From: Dyella sp. BiH032
Lineage (GTDB): Bacteria > Pseudomonadota > Gammaproteobacteria > Xanthomonadales > Rhodanobacteraceae
Reading direction: 5' to 3'
DNA: 64,000 nt
Assembly: GCF_031954525.1 (NCBI RefSeq)
Contig: NZ_CP134867.1
Location: forward strand, 1,364,001 to 1,428,000
The position numbers and the translations under genes were made by a program. Below, one piece after another: positions 1-8,265 of the stretch. Each line of letters starts with the position of its first letter. Positions within the stretch are counted from its first letter, which is position 1. The notes beneath the pieces were generated by a model. It searched no databases, was not told where the DNA came from, and saw nothing but the letters and a program-made list of their open reading frames with translations.

Positions 1-287
1 CCTGTCAAACGGCGGCGCAACATGACAGGGTTTTTCTCGTCTCCACCGCGCGGCGAGCAGGCGCGCGATGGTGGGAACATGGCGGACGGGCCAAGGTGCA
101 CCGTCGATCGTCCGATGCGAGCCTTCGCGTCGCCGGACGAAAGGCACTTTCTTCCCGGAGAAAAGTCGGGCTGAAACGCGTGAACCCTCGGGCGACATCG
201 TCGCTGTCGATTTCGCCGGCCGCCGTTCGTCGTTTCCACAAACGGTGCAAACCGCGCCAGCCCATCGACCCTGCAAGCGAGCCGAAC
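1..287. other. Intergenic region upstream of the MFS exporter
   Basis: No convincing gene was seen. Open frames on both strands here have arginine/serine-rich compositions typical of GC-rich shadow frames and show no family resemblance. No clear -35/-10 pair or strong palindrome was found. The window edge cuts whatever lies to the left. Confidence 0.5.
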
Positions 288-1751
288 ATGACGAATGATG
301 TTTCCAACGAAACCCACGCCGGGTACCACGACCGCCGGCGCTGGATCGCGCTGCTGGTGCTGTGCATGGGTGTGCTGATGATCGTGCTGGACACGACCAT
401 CGTGAACGTGGCGTTGCCCTCGATCAAAACCGACCTGAAGTTCACCGACACGTCGCTGGCCTGGGTGGTGAATGCCTACATGCTGGCCTACGGCGGTTTC
501 CTGCTGCTGGGCGGGCGGCTGGGTGACTTGTACGGGCACCGGCGTTTCTTCCTGCTCGGCATCGCGCTGTTCACGCTGGCGTCGCTCGCCTGCGGCTTGT
601 CGCAGACGCAAGGCTTCCTCGTCGCGTCTCGCGCGGTGCAGGGGCTTGGCGGCGCGGTGGTCACGGCGGTGGCGCTGTCGCTGATCATGGATCTGTTCAC
701 CGAGCCGGGCGACCGCGCGAAGGCGATGGGCATCTATGGCTTCGTCTGTGCGGGTGGCGGCAGTCTCGGCGCGATGCTCGGCGGCGTGCTGACCAGCACG
801 CTGACCTGGCATTGGGTGTTCCTGGTGAACCTGCCGATCGGCATCGCGGTGATCGCGTTCGCGCCGCGGCTGCTGCCGGCGACCAAGGGCACGGACGGGT
901 CGCGCCATCTCGACGTCGGCGGTGCCGTCACGGTGACCGCCGCGCTGATGCTGGCCGTGTACGCCATCGTCAACGGTAACGAGCTGGGCTGGACCTCGGC
1001 GCGCACGCTCGGCGAGCTGGCGGGCGCGGCCGTACTGCTGGCGCTGTTCTTTCTGATCGAGGCGCGCGTGCGCAAGCCGCTGATGCCGTTGCGTCTGTTC
1101 GTGAGGCGCAACATTGCGGTGTCAAACACGGTGGGCGTGCTGTGGGCGGCGGCGATGTTCGCGTGGTTCTTCCTGTCGGCGCTCTACATGCAGCTGGTGC
1201 TCGGTTACGGGCCGCTGGAAGTGGGCCTGGCCTTCCTGCCGGCCAACCTGATCATGGCGCTATTCTCGCTCGGCATCTCGGCGAAGCTGGTGATGCGCTT
1301 CGGCATCCGCAAGCCGTTGACGGCGGGACTGGTGCTGGCGGCGGTGGGCCTGTTGCTGTTCGCGCGCGCGCCGCAGGATGGAACCTTCGTGGTCGACATC
1401 ATGCCCGGCATGGTCCTGCTGGGCCTGGGCGCAGGCATCGCGCTCAATCCCTTGCTGCTGGCGGCGATGGGCGACGTGGAACCGTCGGAGTCTGGACTGG
1501 CCTCGGGCCTAGTGAACACCGCTTTCATGATGGGCGGCGCGCTGGGCCTGGCGGTGCTGGCGAGCCTTGCGGCGGCGCAGACGGGCACGGCGCTGCTCGA
1601 TGGCACCGAGCGTGGCGCGGCATTGCTGACCGGCTATCGCGCCGCCTTCCTCGCCGGCGCCTGTTTCGCGGCATTAGGCGCGGTATTGGGCGCGGTGCTG
1701 CTGCGGCCGCGCGAAGGCGAAGCCGCGGCAGCACCGGTGTCGGCGCATTGA
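288..1751 (+). CDS. MFS transporter, DHA2 (EmrB/QacA) drug:H+ antiporter family
   Basis: This is a 487-residue inner-membrane protein with about 14 hydrophobic segments, the size and topology of the DHA2 drug:proton antiporters. The first helix carries the family signature LDTTIVNVALP (residues 34-44). The loop after helix 2 has motif A as GGRLGDLYGHRR. The frame is open further upstream to a GTG at 96, but that stretch is basic and unlike the family, so the ATG at 288, just before the short hydrophilic N-terminus, is preferred. No strong Shine-Dalgarno sequence precedes it. There is no adjacent EmrA-like membrane fusion protein or TetR regulator, so substrate and regulation are unknown. Proton-driven export of a hydrophobic drug or metabolite is inferred from the family. 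Confidence 0.9.
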   Translation: MTNDVSNETHAGYHDRRRWIALLVLCMGVLMIVLDTTIVNVALPSIKTDLKFTDTSLAWVVNAYMLAYGGFLLLGGRLGDLYGHRRFFLLGIALFTLASLACGLSQTQGFLVASRAVQGLGGAVVTAVALSLIMDLFTEPGDRAKAMGIYGFVCAGGGSLGAMLGGVLTSTLTWHWVFLVNLPIGIAVIAFAPRLLPATKGTDGSRHLDVGGAVTVTAALMLAVYAIVNGNELGWTSARTLGELAGAAVLLALFFLIEARVRKPLMPLRLFVRRNIAVSNTVGVLWAAAMFAWFFLSALYMQLVLGYGPLEVGLAFLPANLIMALFSLGISAKLVMRFGIRKPLTAGLVLAAVGLLLFARAPQDGTFVVDIMPGMVLLGLGAGIALNPLLLAAMGDVEPSESGLASGLVNTAFMMGGALGLAVLASLAAAQTGTALLDGTERGAALLTGYRAAFLAGACFAALGAVLGAVLLRPREGEAAAAPVSAH

Positions 1752-1769
1752 TCGAACAGGAGGCCTGTC

Positions 1770-2507
1770 ATGGATCATCCGGTCGTCTCGCGCGATGCCT
1801 GGTGGAAGGCGCGCGTCGCTCTGCTCGAGCAGGAAAAAGCCTTCACCAGGCTCAAGGACGAACTCAGCGCGGCGCGCCGCCAGTTGCCATGGGTCGAGGT
1901 GGACAAGGTCTACGAGTTCGATGGCCCGGACGGACCGGTGACGCTGGCGGATTTGTTCCGCGGACGCGATCAGCTGTTCGTGAAGCATTTCATGCTGCCG
2001 CCAGGGCAGAAGGACCCTTGCATCGGCTGCTCGTTCGAGGTCGATCACCTGGCCGGCATCCTGGTGCATCTGGAGAACCACGGGGTGTCATACGTGGCGA
2101 TCGGGCGCGCACCGATCGAGGAGATCGAGGCGCTGCGCCGCCGGATGGGCTGGACCTTCCCATTCGTGTCTTCCTATCGCAGCGACTTCAACTACGACTT
2201 CCAGGTGTCGTTCACGCCGGCGCAGATGGAAGCGGGCAAGGCCATCTACAACTATCGGGAGGTGGCGCCTGGAATGGCGGATTACTCGGGCGACAGCGTG
2301 TTCCTCAAGGGGGAGGATGGGCGGATCTATCACACGTACTCGACGTTCGGTCGCGGCGGCGAGCAGTTCCTTGGCGCCTACGGCTTTCTCGATGTCATGC
2401 CGAAAGGGCGCGGCGAGCATGGGCCGCATCACTCCTTGGGCGATTGGGTGCGGTTGCGCGATGCGTATGGCCGTGCCGAGCCAGGGTGCGGATGCGAGGG
2501 TACGTGA
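1770..2507 (+). CDS. DUF899 family (thioredoxin-like) protein
   Basis: This 245-residue soluble protein has the DUF899 layout. A helical N-terminus containing ARRQLPWVEVDK is followed by a thioredoxin-like core with VTLADLFRGRDQLFVKHFM and a cysteine pair CIGC near residue 90. It ends in a conserved block around DFNYDFQVSF and FGRGGEQFLGAY. A strong AGGAGG ribosome binding site precedes the ATG, 18 bases after the MFS stop, so the two genes are probably co-transcribed. DUF899 proteins lack an established reaction. The fold and CxxC suggest a redox role, but this is inference. The mature-looking C-terminus ends in a Cys-rich tail, GCGCEGT. Confidence 0.85.
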   Translation: MDHPVVSRDAWWKARVALLEQEKAFTRLKDELSAARRQLPWVEVDKVYEFDGPDGPVTLADLFRGRDQLFVKHFMLPPGQKDPCIGCSFEVDHLAGILVHLENHGVSYVAIGRAPIEEIEALRRRMGWTFPFVSSYRSDFNYDFQVSFTPAQMEAGKAIYNYREVAPGMADYSGDSVFLKGEDGRIYHTYSTFGRGGEQFLGAYGFLDVMPKGRGEHGPHHSLGDWVRLRDAYGRAEPGCGCEGT

Positions 2508-2519
2508 AGTAGCAGGGGG

Positions 2520-2540
2520 AGCACGGCGTCGTTCCGTGCT
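2520..2540 (+). terminator. Possible weak terminator hairpin after the DUF899 gene
   Basis: A 7-bp perfect stem AGCACGG/CCGTGCT with a 7-base loop lies 12 bases past the DUF899 stop, between convergent genes. The stem can be extended by three or four pairs. It is followed only by a broken T-rich stretch, so intrinsic termination is uncertain. Confidence 0.35.
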
Positions 2541-2575
2541 TCCATTTGGTTTCCGTCGCACCGTTTCCCGTCGAA

Positions 2576-5500
2576 CTATTTCTCGATCCGGTAATTGAGG
2601 CTGGCGCGATTGAAATCCGTCGCGCTTTGCGCCTCGAAGTTCCAGCGGTGGCTGAGGCGATAGCGCAGGGTGATCACCTGGCCCGGTTCGAACAGGCCCA
2701 CGCCGTAGCTGAGGTACAGGCGCGGCGAGAGGTACTTGCCGACGGTGAAGGCGGAGGTGCCGCCGAGCGCTTCGTTGCTGGACACGCCCACGTCGTCGAT
2801 GCCGAGCTTGCTGCCGACGCTCTTGGCCAGCAGATCGCCGGCTGCCGAGCCCAGCGCCTGCGCCGCGGCGCCGACCATGTCGCCTTCGCCGCCCTTCACC
2901 TGCGACAGAGGCTTGCCGGTGATCAGGTAGGAGAGCGCGTCCGACTGCTCCATCACGGGGTTGGAGAACACTGTGAGCACCGGGCGCTGCGCGGTGCCGG
3001 AAACCATCAGGCCGACCTTCTGGCCTTCGTCGATGGTGGCGTTGGGGTTGAGCTTGCGCGCGGCGCGGATGTCCAGGCCGGGATTGTCGATCGGCGTGCT
3101 GGCGAACAGCAGCCGTCCCTGTTCGATCTGCAGGTTCTGGCCGTAGGCCTTGTAGATGCCGTCGACGGTGATCTGGCCCTGGCCGGTGGTGGCGCGGCCG
3201 GGGCGCTCGGTGACCGTGAGCGTGCCGCCCAGGCGGCCGTCGAGGCCGAAGCCGACCAAGTGCGTCTTGCGACCGAGGTCCACTTTCACTTGGGCGGTGA
3301 TCGGCAGCGCGGCGGCCTTCTCGGCCTGTTGCTCCTGGTCGACCACGACGACGTCAGGTGAGGCCTTGGTCGCGCCGGCGCCGGGCAGCCGCGAGACGTC
3401 GATATCGGCGGTATCCAGTTTCACCGCTCCGCCGACGTTGATGCCCTTCGCGTCTTGCGTGATCTGCAGATCGGGCGAGAGCACGACCTTGGCGGATGGG
3501 ATGTCGGCGGCGGTGAACTGGCTGCCCTTCACGTTGATGGCGGTGGTGGCGTTCTCGCCGACGCCGGCATGGCCGTCGATGCGCAGATCGCCCTGGCCGG
3601 AATGCACGCCGCCGCCGATCAGGAACTGCCTGGCATCGGTGGTGCTGACGGTGAGCTGGCCCTGGCTGAGCTTGAGGCCGGCGGAAGGCACTTCGGCGGC
3701 GAAGCCAGTGACGGCGGCCTGGCCGGACACCAGCGGCTGCGCGAGCGTGCCGCCGAAGCGGAAGCTGCCGTTGGCGGCGCCTTTCACGTCGGCGAGTTCG
3801 CTGGTGAAAAGCTCGACGAAGGCGAGGTCGTTGAGATGCAGTTCCAGCTGGCCGCCGAGCGCCTGCTGCGCGCCGTTCACGCTGACCTGGCCATCCAGCC
3901 GTCCGCCGTTGCCCAGGCTCGCGTGCAGCGTGGCGTTCTGGCTGCTGGGGCTGAGCTGGGCCTGCAGCGCGAGGTCGCGATAGGCGAGCAGCGGCTGGTC
4001 GGGATGCTCGACGTAAGTGACGGTGCCGCGCGCGGAGGTGATCGATGCGGTGCCGTTGAGTGCACCGGCCGCGTTGCGGCGGAGGTTGCCGCTGCCGCCG
4101 AGCGTGCCCTCGGCGCGCATCGGCAGGTCGGGGCCGGCAAACGTCATCAGCAGGGCGAGCGGCAGGTCGCGCAGGCGGTAGTTGGCGTCGAGATTGCCGG
4201 CCTTGTCCTGCTTGGCGGCGACGCACAGCAGCGGTTCGCCGGCGGTGAGGCACAGCTCGGACAGGCTTATCGCGCCGTCGTTGTAGGACAGCTGCGTGGG
4301 CTGCTGCAGCCGCCACGGCGGCAGGCCTTTGGCATCCAGATCGAGCGTCGAGAGCGAGCCGTTCCAGGCGTTGCCTTTCATGCCGCCGCCGAGCGCGATG
4401 CGGGTGGAGAGCTGGTCGCCCTGCGCCTGCAGCGTGAGGTTGTGGCGCGCGGAGATACCGTCGCCGCGCAGATCGATGCGGCGGAAGTCGAGACCGCCGA
4501 GCGTGGCGCGGCCGGTTTCCAGGTCGAGCTGGCCGCCGGGGTTGCTGAGGTCGGGAACCTTGGCGGCCAGGTGCAGGCTGTCGACGTGCTGGTCCGCATA
4601 GACGATGCCGTTGCCCTGCACCTTGCCGTCGAGCGAAAGGGCCGGCGCCTTGCCGCGCAGACGCAGGTCGCCCTGCAGGCGGCCTTGCGCATCCGGCAGC
4701 CAGTCACCGAGCGAGGCGATGGCCAGGTCGAGCTGGACGTCGTTGCTGGCGCCGGGCTTGGCGTCGAGCTTCACCGTGCTGCCGCCGGAGGCCAGGTCCA
4801 GCTTGCCGTCGAGCACTTGCGCCGGCGTGAGGTGCAGCTTGCCCTGCGCGCGCACGGAACGATCGCGCAGCGTGCCGGTGAGCTTGCGGATGTCCAGAGT
4901 GGCGTCGGGCTGATTCTTGGGAAGCGTGCCGGCGGTCGCGATGTCGAGGTCCAGTGCGCCGTTCCAGCCGGCGAGCAGCTGGCCGGGATCGAGCTTGTTC
5001 GCGGTGGCTTCCAGTTGCCAGGCCAGCGCGGGCTGCAGCGTGAGCGTGCCCTTGGCTTGCAGGCCGCCCTGCGGCTGCTTGAGTTCCAGCGTGTGCAGAT
5101 CGATCAGCTTGGGCGTGCCGTCGAGATTGAGCGCGAGCTTGGCGAGCTTGCCGGGCGGGCCGATGTCCACGTCGCCTTCCGCGTGGAAGGCATCGGCGCT
5201 GCCGCGCGCCTTGAGGCTGCCCTGGCTGGCCAGTTCCTGGCCGGCGAGCGACGCGGGCAGGAGCAGGTCCTTCCAGGCGATGGACAGGTCGCCGCTGACC
5301 GGCTGCGCGTCGAGCTGCACGGTACCGCTGGCCTGGAGCTGGCCCTTGATCTGCGGCGAGCCGAGCGCGAGCTGTTCGAGCTGCAGCGTCTTGAAGTCGT
5401 CGCTGAAACGGGCACGCAACGGCTGCAGCAGCAGCTGGTAGTCATTGAGGTCGACCTTGCCCTGCAGCGTGCCGCCGTGGCGGTCGCCGCTGCCCTGGAG

Positions 5501-6325
5501 GGCGAGGCCGAGCGCGGTGAGCGAGCTGTCGCCCAGCAAGGGCTTGGGATCGAAGCGCGGCGCATCGAGGCGGGCGTTCCAGGCGTAGTCGCCGCTCTGT
5601 GCCGCGTCGAGCGTCAGTTGCAGGGCGGTGGGTTGGCTGAGCTTGAGGTCGGCCTTGATGCGCTTGCCGTCGCCATGGGCCTCGATGGTGCCGGCGTAGT
5701 CCACGTCGGCGATCTTCCAGGCGAAGCCGGCGCTGCCATCGCCTTTTTCGCCGGCTTCGATGACAAGCGCGCCGTTGAGGTCCGCATGGCCGTCCGGTGC
5801 GAGCAGGGAGAGCTTGCGCAGTTCGATGCCTTTGCCGGTCCATTGGCCGGCGAGGTCGAGGCGGTTGGACTGGAACAGCGGCTCGCCGTTCTGCGTGATG
5901 CGCACGGCGCCGACGTGGACGTTGTCGAGCACGATGTCCAGTGGCTGCTGCAGCGAGAAGCTGCTCTGGCTGGGAGGTTCGTCTTCCTTGGGGGCGGGCA
6001 GGGCGACGTCGACGCCTTCGACGTTCAGGTCCAGCACGTGCGCGCGCTTGCGCAGCAGCGGCCACACGCGCAGGTCGAGCGCGGCATCGGCCACCTTCAC
6101 GTCGAGGCCCTGGCCGTCCGCATAGCGCACGCCCTGCAGACGCAGCGGCCCGATCAGCCGGCCTTCGGCGTGCTGCACGGTGAGCGCCCCGCCGGTGGCC
6201 CCCTGCGCGCGGGCGAGCGCGAAGCGCAGGCCGGGTGCGCTGCCCAGCAACCACCACAGGGCGGCCACGAGCACGAGCAGCAGGATGCCGAAGGCGAGGG
6301 CGATGCGCTTGAGCCAGGTCTTCAT
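2576..6325 (-). CDS. tamB: TamB, inner-membrane translocation and assembly module protein
   Basis: This 1249-residue protein has one N-terminal transmembrane anchor (about residues 8-29) followed by a very long stretch of alternating hydrophobic/polar beta strands. It ends in the conserved TamB C-terminal domain (formerly DUF490) with the blocks VMEQSDALSYLITGKPL and FEAQSATDFNRASLNYR. TamB spans the periplasm with TamA in the outer membrane. It is implicated in assembly of some outer-membrane proteins and, with other AsmA-like proteins, in phospholipid transport. Length matches the family (about 1250). A GGGAGGAG ribosome binding site precedes the ATG, and the gene starts 22 bases after the tamA stop, so tamA-tamB form an operon. 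Very long antisense frames across this gene are GC-rich shadows. Confidence 0.95.
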   Translation of the reverse strand: MKTWLKRIALAFGILLLVLVAALWWLLGSAPGLRFALARAQGATGGALTVQHAEGRLIGPLRLQGVRYADGQGLDVKVADAALDLRVWPLLRKRAHVLDLNVEGVDVALPAPKEDEPPSQSSFSLQQPLDIVLDNVHVGAVRITQNGEPLFQSNRLDLAGQWTGKGIELRKLSLLAPDGHADLNGALVIEAGEKGDGSAGFAWKIADVDYAGTIEAHGDGKRIKADLKLSQPTALQLTLDAAQSGDYAWNARLDAPRFDPKPLLGDSSLTALGLALQGSGDRHGGTLQGKVDLNDYQLLLQPLRARFSDDFKTLQLEQLALGSPQIKGQLQASGTVQLDAQPVSGDLSIAWKDLLLPASLAGQELASQGSLKARGSADAFHAEGDVDIGPPGKLAKLALNLDGTPKLIDLHTLELKQPQGGLQAKGTLTLQPALAWQLEATANKLDPGQLLAGWNGALDLDIATAGTLPKNQPDATLDIRKLTGTLRDRSVRAQGKLHLTPAQVLDGKLDLASGGSTVKLDAKPGASNDVQLDLAIASLGDWLPDAQGRLQGDLRLRGKAPALSLDGKVQGNGIVYADQHVDSLHLAAKVPDLSNPGGQLDLETGRATLGGLDFRRIDLRGDGISARHNLTLQAQGDQLSTRIALGGGMKGNAWNGSLSTLDLDAKGLPPWRLQQPTQLSYNDGAISLSELCLTAGEPLLCVAAKQDKAGNLDANYRLRDLPLALLMTFAGPDLPMRAEGTLGGSGNLRRNAAGALNGTASITSARGTVTYVEHPDQPLLAYRDLALQAQLSPSSQNATLHASLGNGGRLDGQVSVNGAQQALGGQLELHLNDLAFVELFTSELADVKGAANGSFRFGGTLAQPLVSGQAAVTGFAAEVPSAGLKLSQGQLTVSTTDARQFLIGGGVHSGQGDLRIDGHAGVGENATTAINVKGSQFTAADIPSAKVVLSPDLQITQDAKGINVGGAVKLDTADIDVSRLPGAGATKASPDVVVVDQEQQAEKAAALPITAQVKVDLGRKTHLVGFGLDGRLGGTLTVTERPGRATTGQGQITVDGIYKAYGQNLQIEQGRLLFASTPIDNPGLDIRAARKLNPNATIDEGQKVGLMVSGTAQRPVLTVFSNPVMEQSDALSYLITGKPLSQVKGGEGDMVGAAAQALGSAAGDLLAKSVGSKLGIDDVGVSSNEALGGTSAFTVGKYLSPRLYLSYGVGLFEPGQVITLRYRLSHRWNFEAQSATDFNRASLNYRIEK

Positions 6326-6347
6326 TGGTGCTCCTCCCGTCCGCCGC

Positions 6348-8117
6348 TCACAGGTCCGGCCCGATCACGAGGTGCAGTTGCACGCCGTGCTCGCGCTGGT
6401 CGCGGATGGGCGTGCCCAGGTCCACGCGGATCATGCCCACCGGCGACAGCCAGCGCAGGCCGAGGCCGGCACCCAGGCGCGGGCGATAGTCGGTGCCGTT
6501 GAAGGCGTTGCCGGCGTCCACGAACGCCGCCATGCCCCAGTTGCGGGTGAAGTAGTGCTCCACTTCGGAGCTGGCCACCAGCAGGTTGCGGCCGCCGATC
6601 ACGCGGTCGTAGCTGTTGCGCGGTCCGATCGCCTGGAAGCCGTAGCCACGCACCGAACGGTCGCCGCCGGCGAAGAAGCGCAGCTGCGGTGGCAGCGCAT
6701 CGAAGTCGTTGGTCCAGGTATAGCCCACACTGCCGCGCAGGATGAGGCGATCGCGCCGCGTGAAGGCGCGGATCCATTTCGCGTCGGCGGCCACCTGGCT
6801 GAAGCTGGCGTCGGAGAGCAGGGTGCCGACGGTGCTGCGCGCATAGATGTCGATGGACCAGCCGTTGCGCACGAAGGTGGGGTTGTCGGCCTTCTTCTTC
6901 GACAGCGAAGCCTCGGGATAGAACAGCGTGCTGCGGCCGCGCTCGATGCCTTCGGCATCGTCGTTCTCGCCGGCCTGCTTGCCCACGGTGAAGGTGCCGG
7001 ACAGCGCGTGCACCCCGATGGTGCGGGTCCAGCCGTGCCACAGGCGGCTTTCGTTGGCGACCAGTTCCAGCGTGCGCGACTTGGAGGTGGTGGTGTCGGC
7101 GTCGCGGAAGTTGGCGCCGAAGTTGAAGGAGCGCTGGTTCTCGCCGGGCATGGGGATGGAATACAGCGTGGACAGCGTCTTGAGCCGCTGTGCCAGCACC
7201 AGCTCGTTCTTCCACTTGTGCCCTTTGCGGTTCACCCAGCGGCGCTCCATGCCGGCGCGCACGCCGCCGCCCGTGTCGGTACCGACGAAGGGGCCGCCGG
7301 TGTAGATGGTGCGCTTGGCCGGCGCGAGCTGCACGGTGACGTCCACCACGCCTTCCTTGGCCTCGTCCACGTCGGGCAGCACGTTGACGACGGAGAAGTA
7401 GTCGGCACCGTTGAGCGCCTGCTGCAGCTGCAGCAGCTGGTCCTGCTGGAAGTAGTCGCCGCGCTTGAATGGCACGTAGCGCTGGAGAAACCCCTCCTTG
7501 AACTGCGAACCCTCGAAGCGCACCTGGCCGTAGCGATAGCGCTGGCCGGCATCCCAGGCCAGCTCGATGCGGGCGCTGCGCGCACCGCGATCGACTTCGA
7601 CGCGGTGTGCGGTCAGGCGTGCATTGAGGAAGCCGTTGGCAGTGAGCGCGGCGGAAAGCGCATCGCGCGACGCATCGTAGGTGCCGTGATTGAGCTGCTG
7701 GCCCTTGAGGCGTTCGATCGCGCGCCTGGCGCGGCGGATGGCGGGGATCTGCGCGGCCTTGTCGTCCAGCGTGACGTTCGCGGCGGTGACCATCACGGGC
7801 TCGCCCGGCTTCACGTGGAGCGTCACGCGCCAGTCGGCGCCGACCTGTTGAATGTCGCCGGTGGCGGTGGCTTCGTAATAACCGTAGGGCTCCAGCGCCG
7901 TGCGCACCTGGTCCGGCGCGCGGTCGAATAGCCGCCGCACCTGGGCGTCGCTCACCTCGCGATTGGCGTACTGGGAGAGTTCCACGCCGGCGATGACGGG
8001 GCCCTTGAGCGTGTCGTCCACGCCGTCCACCACCAACTGCACGCCGGCCCGCGCGAACGGGGACAGCAGCAGGAGCAGCGGAAGGGCGGCCAGGCCCAGG
8101 CGTCGTTGTCGGCGCAT
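6348..8117 (-). CDS. tamA: TamA, outer-membrane BamA/Omp85 family protein
   Basis: This 589-residue protein has a signal peptide (about residues 1-24, ending in PFARA) and three POTRA-like repeats. Its C-terminal half is a beta-barrel of the Omp85/BamA family. Barrel blocks such as FFAGGDRSVRGYGFQAIGPR match the family's substrate-loop (VRGF-type) motif. The size and the tamB gene directly downstream make TamA more likely than BamA. With TamB it forms the translocation and assembly module of the envelope. The chosen ATG gives a complete signal peptide; a longer alternative frame upstream is a shadow. Confidence 0.94.
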   Translation of the reverse strand: MRRQRRLGLAALPLLLLLSPFARAGVQLVVDGVDDTLKGPVIAGVELSQYANREVSDAQVRRLFDRAPDQVRTALEPYGYYEATATGDIQQVGADWRVTLHVKPGEPVMVTAANVTLDDKAAQIPAIRRARRAIERLKGQQLNHGTYDASRDALSAALTANGFLNARLTAHRVEVDRGARSARIELAWDAGQRYRYGQVRFEGSQFKEGFLQRYVPFKRGDYFQQDQLLQLQQALNGADYFSVVNVLPDVDEAKEGVVDVTVQLAPAKRTIYTGGPFVGTDTGGGVRAGMERRWVNRKGHKWKNELVLAQRLKTLSTLYSIPMPGENQRSFNFGANFRDADTTTSKSRTLELVANESRLWHGWTRTIGVHALSGTFTVGKQAGENDDAEGIERGRSTLFYPEASLSKKKADNPTFVRNGWSIDIYARSTVGTLLSDASFSQVAADAKWIRAFTRRDRLILRGSVGYTWTNDFDALPPQLRFFAGGDRSVRGYGFQAIGPRNSYDRVIGGRNLLVASSEVEHYFTRNWGMAAFVDAGNAFNGTDYRPRLGAGLGLRWLSPVGMIRVDLGTPIRDQREHGVQLHLVIGPDL

Positions 8118-8201
8118 GCGTGGGTTCCATCCATTGGGGCGGCAGGCGAGCGCGTCGCCTTGCCGGAGCTTAATGGTTGAAAGCTTGACCGCAAATGGAC
8201 G

Positions 8202-8235
8202 GCGCCATTTCTCGTACGGGGACGAAAAATGGCGC
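8202..8235. other. Inverted repeat between the glucan synthase gene and tamA
   Basis: A 14-bp arm starting GCGCCATTT pairs with its complement across a 6-base loop, with one G-T mismatch. It lies between the end of the glucan synthase gene and the start of tamA, both on the minus strand. There is no run of T after the stem on either strand, so it may be a transcript-end stabilising hairpin rather than a full intrinsic terminator. Confidence 0.45.
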
Positions 8236-8265
8236 AGGAAGCGTCGGCCTGTGGCTTCGCTGGCC

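Noticed and set aside
3455..6502. A 1015-codon open frame on the plus strand
   Set aside because: It lies antisense to tamB, has repetitive Gly/Ala/Arg/Glu composition and no recognisable domain; long antisense frames are expected at this GC content.
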